A stretch of DNA of 64,000 nucleotides from Cotesia glomerata (Eukaryota > Arthropoda > Insecta > Hymenoptera > Braconidae), in the NCBI RefSeq assembly GCF_020080835.1, contig NC_058167.1, positions 8,030,957-8,094,956 of the forward strand. Direction: 5' to 3'. A program made the position numbers and the translations under genes. Shown piece by piece: positions 57,950 through 64,000 of the stretch. Each line of letters opens with the position of its first letter. Within the stretch, counting starts at the first letter, position 1. The notes beneath the pieces were generated by a model. The model did no database searches, had not been told where the DNA came from, and saw only the letters and a list, made by a program, of their open reading frames with translations.

Positions 57950-58830
57950 TTTTAAGATCTTCGGTGGAGTATACTCGTTTTTTCTAAATATCGAGTAGAC
58001 ACCGAGAATCGAATTTCTTAAATTCAAATTTCTGAAAAATGTCAAAATTCGCCTCTTATGGGGCTGTTACTCGGTGTCCATGAGATGGATACACCAACTA
58101 TGGGTCTGGAAATCTTTTATAGAGTCTACACTATGATTTCCATGAATTTCCTTTCTTAATTCACAGTGGACATCGAGAATTGAATTTTAAAAAGTCAAAT
58201 TTCTGACAAATAATTCAAGAAACGCCTTTTATGAGGCTGTTCCTCGGTGTCCAAGGGATTGATCGATTGACTATGGGTCTGGAAATATTCTGTAGGGTGA
58301 ACTTTATGATTTCCATGAGTTTTCTTCCTTAATCTCCAGTGGACACCGAGAAATGAATTTTCAAAGTTAAATTCCTGTCAAATTAGTCAAAATTCGCCGC
58401 TCATGGGGCTGTTACTCGGTGTCTTTGGGGTGGGTCGATTGATTATTGGTCTGAAAATCTTTTGTAGAGTCTATTATTCAATTTTCATCAGTTTTTTTTT
58501 CGTAATCTTCAGTGGACACCGAAAAATGAATTTTTTAATCTATTATTTCAGTGAAATTAGCTAAAAATTGCCACTTGTGGAGCTGTTTTTTCCGTGTCTA
58601 TGGGTTCGATTGATCGATCATTGTTCTAGGAATTTTCTGTAGAGTCTCCTTACGATTCTCATGAGTTTCTTTCCTTGACCTTCAGTGGGGTTCAGGGGCT
58701 GTTTTTCCGTGTCTAGGGGGTGGATCAATCGATTATGTGTCTGAACATCTTCCGTAGAGTCTACTTAATGATTTTCGTTTGTTTTTTTTCTTAATCCCTA
58801 GTAGATACGAAGGAATGAATTTTTGAATGT
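57950..58830 (-). repeat. 174-bp tandem array, inverted arm
   Basis: Five units in opposite orientation (GGGGCTGTTACTCGGTGTCC and variants near 58065, 58238, 58411, 58584 and 58700), separated from the forward arm by about 200 bp. With the forward arm it forms a very large imperfect palindrome centred near 57840. Confidence 0.9.
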
Positions 58831-59114
58831 AAAAATTCTGTAAAATTAGTTGAAAATTTTCAGTTATGTACTATAAATTAAAATTGTTAAATTGTCATAT
58901 AAATTAAAATTGTTAAATAAATTATGGTTAAAAAAAAGTCGATTTCTTAATAATTTATTTAAATAATCAAAATATGAAAAAAAAAAAAAAAAACGATCAT
59001 AAACATTAAGATATGGTTTTTCCGAAAAAAAATTTTTTTTCAAAATCATTATTTTCATACACTAACAATAGTGTGAGAAAAAATTTTTCACAAATATATC
59101 TATTTAATCCATTT

Positions 59115-59261
59115 TTAACTTTCTGCTAAGAAAATTGAAAATTTTCAAAAGTTGGGAAGTTATTGGTTTCACCCTGTTTTTCGAAAATCGAGTTTTCACG
59201 GATGTTGACGTTTTGGGGTCCTAGGAAGCTTCCCCGAATGTTTCTGCAATGATGTCCGTAA

Positions 59262-59334
<73 letters not shown>

Positions 59335-59955
59335 ACCCTCTTATAACTTTTGAACGGCTTGACCGATTTCATCGCGGTTGACGCCATTCGAAAGGAATTA
59401 ACCAAACTTAGATTTTAAATACAATTAGGACCGATTCGAAACGGTAGATTTTGAGAAATCTCGAAAAAACTATAAAAAAAAATTTTTTGAAAGTTGGTTT
59501 TTTTAGAATAACTTTTAAACGGCTTCACCCATCAATTTCAAAACCTAATTAGCTTTTAACATAAAAAAAACCACGTCAATCGCTGCCAGCCCGGTCAAAA
59601 TCGGTTGATTCGTTCGTGAGTTATCGTTGTCGAAAAAAAACCGAAAAAAATGTTTTTTTGGAATTACATCAAAATTCCTACTTCGATCGATTAAAACTTA
59701 AAAATTCGTTATGAGGCCTGAAAAACTGCATCGAATGCCACCAACTGCGTGAAAATCGGTTTGTTCATTCAAAAGTTATTGCGGTTTGAAAATTTAAGAA
59801 ATAGTGTTTTATTAAACTTCTACCAGATTTTTAGCTCGGAGAGCTCAAAGAGCTCAAAGAGCTCAAAAATATAGTAAGTACAATTCTGAGCGCTTAAGTA
59901 TACAATTAGCGGGAAGTAGCAGGGATGGCCTTTAGGGTCAACCGTTTTTCTAATT
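59115..59955 (+). mobile_element. (TG)n-bearing dispersed element, copy 2
   Basis: Aligns end to end with 9382-10243: TTTTAACTTTCTGCTAAGAA at the left, the (TG)n run at 59262-59330, AACTTTTGAACGGCTTGACC, CAGCCCGGTCAAAATCGGTT, GAGCTC motifs and CAGGGATGGCCTTTAGGGTC at the right. Non-coding; the open frame of His-Thr repeats is the microsatellite. Confidence 0.75.
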
Positions 59956-60073
59956 TTTTTATAAAAAATTTATAAACCAATGGCATACAAAAATTTGAAA
60001 AGTAATCATATAATACCTAACAACAATATTAAATCAGATATCGCTTGAAATTTAAAAAAAAAATTATTTAATA

Positions 60074-60213
60074 AGGTAAAAGAACCAATAGATGATCATG
60101 TACCAGTATATGATCACTCCATGTATTTGTATACCTATATTTGTGAATGTAGGTATACAAATAGATGGAGTGATCATATATTGGTACGTGATCATGTATT
60201 TGGACTTTTACCT
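60074..60213. mobile_element. GGTAAAAGA-family palindromic MITE, copy 2
   Basis: 140 bp, almost fully palindromic, with ends AGGTAAAAGAACCAATAG and the complement of AGGTAAAAGTCCAAATAC, flanked by TA at 60072-60073 and 60214-60215. Same ends as 35332-35505. Confidence 0.8.
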
Positions 60214-60489
60214 TATACATTTTTTAAATTAAAAATTTTTTACTTCAAAAATTAATAGTTAATGAAATAAAAATATTTTATAAACTTTCATACCGTCATG
60301 AAAGATGTTGTTGAGTATGTTTATCAAAAGGGCTCCAAGAAACAAAAAATTTATAGTTAATTATTCAAACTCTTATGCCGCCTTCTATGATAACACAAAC
60401 CCTTAAAAAAAATGTTAATTAACAATTGAATAACTTTTTGAAAAATGGTGATACAACTTTCATCATCGCGAAATCATACTTATTTATTA

Positions 60490-61000
60490 CCATTTTATAT
60501 TATTTTTCTTGCATGTACTAACATGTGTGAAAATAAGAGAAAAGATAAGTGAAGAATGTAAAGTGGAAATGGAGAGGTGGTGGGATGAAACTGAGAAGGA
60601 GGAACAGATATGGGAAAGAATTGTAGGGATATTCAAGGGAAAAATAGAGGCAAGGATATGTAAGGTAGTGAGGGAAATAGAAAATGTTTTAAAAGAAAGT
60701 GAAAGAGAGATGGGATAATGTAATAGAAAAAGGATAAGAAGGAGTGGAAAGAAATGAATGGAAATGAAAGAATGAGTGAGGAAGTATGGAAAGTATGAAA
60801 TAAAGGAATGCACTGTACAATAAAGGTATCAGCGAAAATAGAGAATGTAAAAATTCTAAATGCAGAGAGTGCAATAAATAGTAGCTAGTACTTTTTTATT
60901 ATATAGTAGGATATGGAGAAAACAACATTGTATAAGAAAATGCCTTGTAAAACACAGATTGTAACAGTGATACAAGTAAAAATAAATCTATCTATCTATT
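60490..61000 (+). mobile_element. 3' end of a non-LTR retrotransposon
   Basis: Purine-rich sequence whose frame 60509-60718 (charged, RWWDETEKEEQIWERIVG) looks like the extreme C-terminus of a non-LTR polymerase. An untranslated tail follows, ending AATAAATCTATCTATCTATT, a short tetranucleotide run typical of such 3' ends. It was severely 5'-truncated on insertion. Confidence 0.6.
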
Positions 61001-61252
61001 ATTTTTCTTTTATTCATTCTGAATAATTTTAAAATAATTATAAATTTTTTAATAATTTCAAATCAGTTTTAATCATTTTTTCACAATTAAAAATGATTAA
61101 AAAATTTTGATCATTTCAAATAATTTTAAATTATATTTTTATGATTGAAAATGATTTGAAATTCTTAATCATTTTAAATAATTTTTATGATTAAAAATGA
61201 TTCAGAATGATCAAAATTTTTAATCATTTTAAATCATTTCGTTTTATCAGGG

Positions 61253-62800
61253 GTATAACTATTTATAATTTCTTGGTCATATTAATCGTTAATTAATTTA
61301 ACGTGTAGGAAATCTAAATTAGACTTGTAGGACAAAAGAAAACTATTATTTTATACTCTAATTAAATTTTTAAATAATTTTCGACTTTACTGTTGCCGAA
61401 CAGTAGGTGATGAATCCTACAGAGAATCAAAAACTATTTATTATTTCTTGGTCATATTAATCGTTAATTAATTTTACGTGTATAAAATCTAAATTACACT
61501 TGTAGGACAAAAGAAAACAATTATTTTATACTCTAATTAAATTTTTTTATAATTTTCGACTTTACTGTTACCGAACAGTAGGTGATGAATTCTACAGAGA
61601 ACGAAAAACTTTTTATTATATCTTGGTCATATTAATCGTTAATTAATTATACGTGTATGACATCTTTATTACACTTGTAGGACGAAAGAAAACAATTATT
61701 TTATACTCTAATTAAATTTTTTTATTATTTTCGACTTTACTGTTGCCGAACAGTAGGTGACGGATTCTACAGAGATCGTATAACTATTTATTATTTCTCG
61801 ATCATATTAATCTTTAATTAATTATACATGTATGAAATCTAAATTACACTCGTAGGACAAAAGAAATCAATTATTTTATACTCTAATTAAATTTTTTTAT
61901 AATTTTCGACTTTACTGTTGCCGAACAGTAGATAATGAATTCTACAGGGAACGAATAATTATTTATTATTTCTTGGTCATATTTATCGTTAATTAATTAT
62001 ACGTGTATGACATCTTTATTACACTTGTAGGACGAAAAAAAATATTTATTTTATACTCTAATTAAATTTTTTTATAATTTTCGACTTTACTGTTGCCAAA
62101 CAGTAGGTGACGGATTCTACAGAGATCGTATAACTATTTATTATTTCTAAGTCATATTTATCGTTAATTAATCATACATGTATGGCATCTTAATTACACT
62201 CGTAAGACAAAAGAAAAACAAATAGTTTATACTCTAATTAAATTTTTTTATTATTTTCGACTTTACTGTTGCCAAACAGTAGGTGACGGATTCTACAGAG
62301 ATCGTATAACTATTTATTATTTCTGAGTCATATTTATCGTTAATTAATCATACATGTATGGCATCTTAATTACACTCGTAAGACAAAAGAAAAACAAATA
62401 GTTTATACTCTAATTAAATTTTTAAATAGTAATTGACTTTACTGTTGCCGAACAGTAGCCGACAAATTCTACTGAGACCGTATAACTATTTATTATTTCT
62501 TGGTCATATTTATCGTTAATTAATTTTACGTGTATAACATCTAAATTAGACTCGTATGACAAAAAAAAAAAACGAATAGTTTATACTCTAATTAAATATT
62601 TAAATAATTTTCGACTTTACTGTTTCCGAACAGTAGATGATGAACTCTACAGAGAACGAATAACTATTTATTATTTCTTTGTCGTACTTATTGTTAATTA
62701 ATTTTACGTTTATGAAATATAAATTGCACTCGTAAGACAAAAAAATACTAATTAAAATTTTCAGTAATTTTCGACTTTACTGCCGCTGAACAGTAGATGA
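61253..62800 (+). repeat. 176-bp tandem array
   Basis: Nine units plus part-units, anchored by CGACTTTACTGTTGCCGAAC at 61382, 61557, 61732, 61907, 62082, 62258, 62434, 62612 and 62772 (spacing mostly 175-178). Each has CAGTAGGTGATGAATTCTAC and TATACTCTAATTAAATTTTT. One unit is split by the 8.1-kb element; its left half is at 53030-53159. Single inverted units occur in the left arm near 50831 and 51141. Confidence 0.9.
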
Positions 62801-63207
62801 TGAATTCTATAGGGAACATATTATTATTAATTATTACATTACATATGTAATTTTTTTATAATTATTTTAAGCATAAAAAACATTAATTTTAGGTGGTGTA
62901 TATTTTTTTCATATTTTTAACGTATGATTTTTAATATTCTAATTTCTTTTTATTGCTAGCTCTGAAAGTAAAGTCCATTTTTATATTATATATAAGTCAT
63001 ATCGTGTCTGTACGAAGACTAAAAATTCAGTCTTGAAGAACTCCAACAGCCATCTATTATATTTTGTAGCTCCTAATGTGTCCCACAATAATTTTGTATT
63101 TACCGCTATCTTTTTTAGTTCGCCGCATCGGCGCCACACATCTAGTCTCAGATATGCAGTGGTTCTCAGGTTTTCTTAAAACTCACCGATTTTTTTTTTA
63201 GGCAGAA

Positions 63208-63602
63208 ATTCACCCACCCCCTGTTTACGTCCCAGAAGTCTAGATCATATTACTCTGGGATTCCCAAAGCACATAAAGCAGTATTTTCAAATAAATTACA
63301 ATCTCTAAAACTACATTCAAAGAGAACTTTTTATTACAAATAAAAAAATATGTATTTATATCAATAACATTTATAAATTACATTTAAGTGTATATATTTA
63401 AATAAAAAAAAAAAGACATTTAAACATAGATTTTCAAATCGGACATACAAACGATAAATTTACTTCATACTTCCGTGGTAGCCTTAATCTATTAACAAAA
63501 TTTAGAGTAGTTATAGCCGAACTTAAATCAACGTAAACCTATATTTCTTCCTGAGAAAATTGTTCGATCAATTAACGCTTAATTAACAGAATTAATAAAC
63601 AC
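63208..63602. other. 3' flank of the distal helicase gene
   Basis: AT-rich, probably 3' UTR of the minus-strand helicase; a short unique stretch at 63208-63320 is unassigned. Confidence 0.5.
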
Positions 63603-64000
63603 TCATTGAAACGCATCAAGATCAATACTAGCTAAATCTTCATCGTCTTCGTCCAGCATCAAATTAAACTTATCCGTTGGGGCATTATCAGCCTTAAAAT
63701 TCGAACTAGACATCCTAAAATATTCATCAATTTTACCCTGTTTTGAATCGAGACTTTCACTAATAATTTGCTTTGAAACGTCAGCACTATCCAGCGAAAA
63801 GTCCTGATTAAGTCCAGCTTTATTAAGAAAATCGAGCTTGGTGCGTAGTAACGGCCAGAGATGATCATCAACTGTTTTCTCAGCAATCAAATATTTGATA
63901 ACGACCGATTCATTTTGACCTATCCGATGAATTCTGTCTTCTGCTTGGCAGAGGATTCCCGGGTTCCAGTAAAGCTCTGCGAAGATACACAATTTCGCAG
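63603..64000 (-). CDS. Second SMARCAL1/ZRANB3-type annealing helicase, C-terminal part
   Basis: Runs off the window at 64000; about 132 residues are visible, ending at TGA 63605-63603. CIFAELYWNPG, QAEDRIHRIGQ (motif VI), VVIKYLIAEKTVDDHLWPLL and KAGLNQDFSLDSADVSKQ align with the C-terminus of Marcal1 at 40217-42984. A 55-residue tail follows that the other copy lacks. It contains QGKIDEYF (63740-63717), a canonical PCNA-interacting motif (Q, I, Y, F at 1, 4, 7, 8), and an acidic end (LDEDDEDLASIDLDAFQ). ZRANB3 carries such a motif at a similar place. The body is SMARCAL1-like, so I cannot say which family it belongs to without the N-terminus. Confidence 0.9.
   Translation of the reverse strand, partial: AKLCIFAELYWNPGILCQAEDRIHRIGQNESVVIKYLIAEKTVDDHLWPLLRTKLDFLNKAGLNQDFSLDSADVSKQIISESLDSKQGKIDEYFRMSSSNFKADNAPTDKFNLMLDEDDEDLASIDLDAFQ

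Larger units (their letters stand above)
53160..61252. mobile_element. 8.1-kb element nested in a 176-bp array unit
   Basis: The left end CCCTGATAAAACAGAATGAT and the right end complement CCCTGATAAAACGAAATGAT bound 8093 bp. The flanks are two halves of one 176-bp unit: GAGACCGT on the left and GTATAACTATTTA on the right join as GAGACCGTATAACTATTTA, which occurs intact at about 62466-62486, leaving a 2-bp GT duplication. Both arms are built of AATCATTT/AAATGATT repeats. It contains no transposase. Inside are a 93-bp array, opposed 174-bp arrays, a (TG)n element, a MITE and a retroelement tail. Confidence 0.75.
50426..63207. mobile_element. ~12.8-kb foldback-like element with ~570-bp inverted termini
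   Basis: The left arm from CTGCCTAAAAAAAAAAATCG (50430) to about 50995 is the near-identical complement of the right arm from about 62640 to 63207. Shared landmarks include GAGAACCACTGCATATCTGA, CACAATAATTTTGTATTTA, GACTTTACTTTCAGAGCTAG and TGTTCAGCGGCAGTAAAGTC. The left arm has lost about 40 nt and gained a 40-nt insertion relative to the right. A 176-bp tandem array adjoins the right arm. No transposase frame is seen. Of the 12.8 kb, 8.1 kb belongs to a second element inserted in an array unit. Long inverted termini with subterminal tandem repeats recall Foldback/Galileo elements; the class is not proven. Confidence 0.75.

Noticed and set aside
56200..58830. Possible CRISPR-like array
   Set aside because: Units are ~174 bp, diverged along their whole length, inverted in part, in a eukaryotic context; there are no short repeats with unique spacers.
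59196..59405. His-Thr repeat protein on the minus strand
   Set aside because: Translation of the (TG)n run in a dispersed element.
50426..63207. Integrated polydnavirus (bracovirus) segment
   Set aside because: Gene-poor content and wasp-like context made me consider it, but I see no virulence-gene exons or circularisation-type direct-repeat junctions; the inverted termini and satellite arrays fit a transposon better.

Overview
The window looks like nuclear DNA of an insect, most likely a hymenopteran parasitoid (a braconid-like wasp). This rests on very high A+T outside exons, short GT-AG introns, small compact genes whose proteins match animal families, and dense short palindromic transposons. 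The taxon is an inference; nothing in the sequence names a species. I see no rRNA, tRNA or CRISPR array.

Layout. 1-17.2 kb holds no recognisable host gene: AT-rich DNA with palindromic MITEs, a (TG)n-bearing repeat, a 5'-truncated reverse transcriptase and several GC-richer unique islands. 17.67-22.59 kb (+) encodes a single-pass leucine-rich-repeat/FN3 receptor whose first exon lies further upstream. 23.24-26.15 kb (-) carries only the N-terminal half of a RAB3GAP1-type protein. 28.24-33.49 kb (+) is an eight-exon SLC7 light-chain amino-acid transporter. 34.67-36.65 kb (-) is a UBE2QL1-type E2 enzyme. 38.52-39.63 kb (-) is the ciliary transition-zone protein TMEM231, with an RFX X-box just upstream. 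40.22-42.98 kb (-) is an annealing helicase (SMARCAL1/Marcal1), head-to-head with NOM1 (43.44-46.29 kb, +). 46.45-48.80 kb (-) holds two tandem BTB/TDPOZ paralogues. 49-63.2 kb is a nest of transposons and satellite-like arrays. At 63.6 kb the 3' end of a second SMARCAL1-like helicase runs off the window.

The genes do not form one pathway. They are housekeeping or membrane genes (ribosome biogenesis, fork repair, cilium, ubiquitin, amino-acid uptake) plus one young local duplication (TDPOZ pair) and one older paralogue pair (the two helicases, same strand, about 20 kb apart).

Three things stand out. (1) One ~750-bp hairpin-bearing element lies inside introns of three unrelated genes, always sense to transcription and always beginning 18-37 nt after the 5' splice site; in one case it nearly is the intron. 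This is what an intron-generating element (introner) would look like. (2) A ~12.8-kb non-coding element with ~570-bp terminal inverted repeats and a 176-bp subterminal array (50.43-63.21 kb) has an 8.1-kb second element, itself full of 93-bp and 174-bp arrays, inserted inside one of its array units. (3) The two helicase paralogues differ at the C-terminus: only the distal one keeps a canonical PCNA-binding (PIP) motif.
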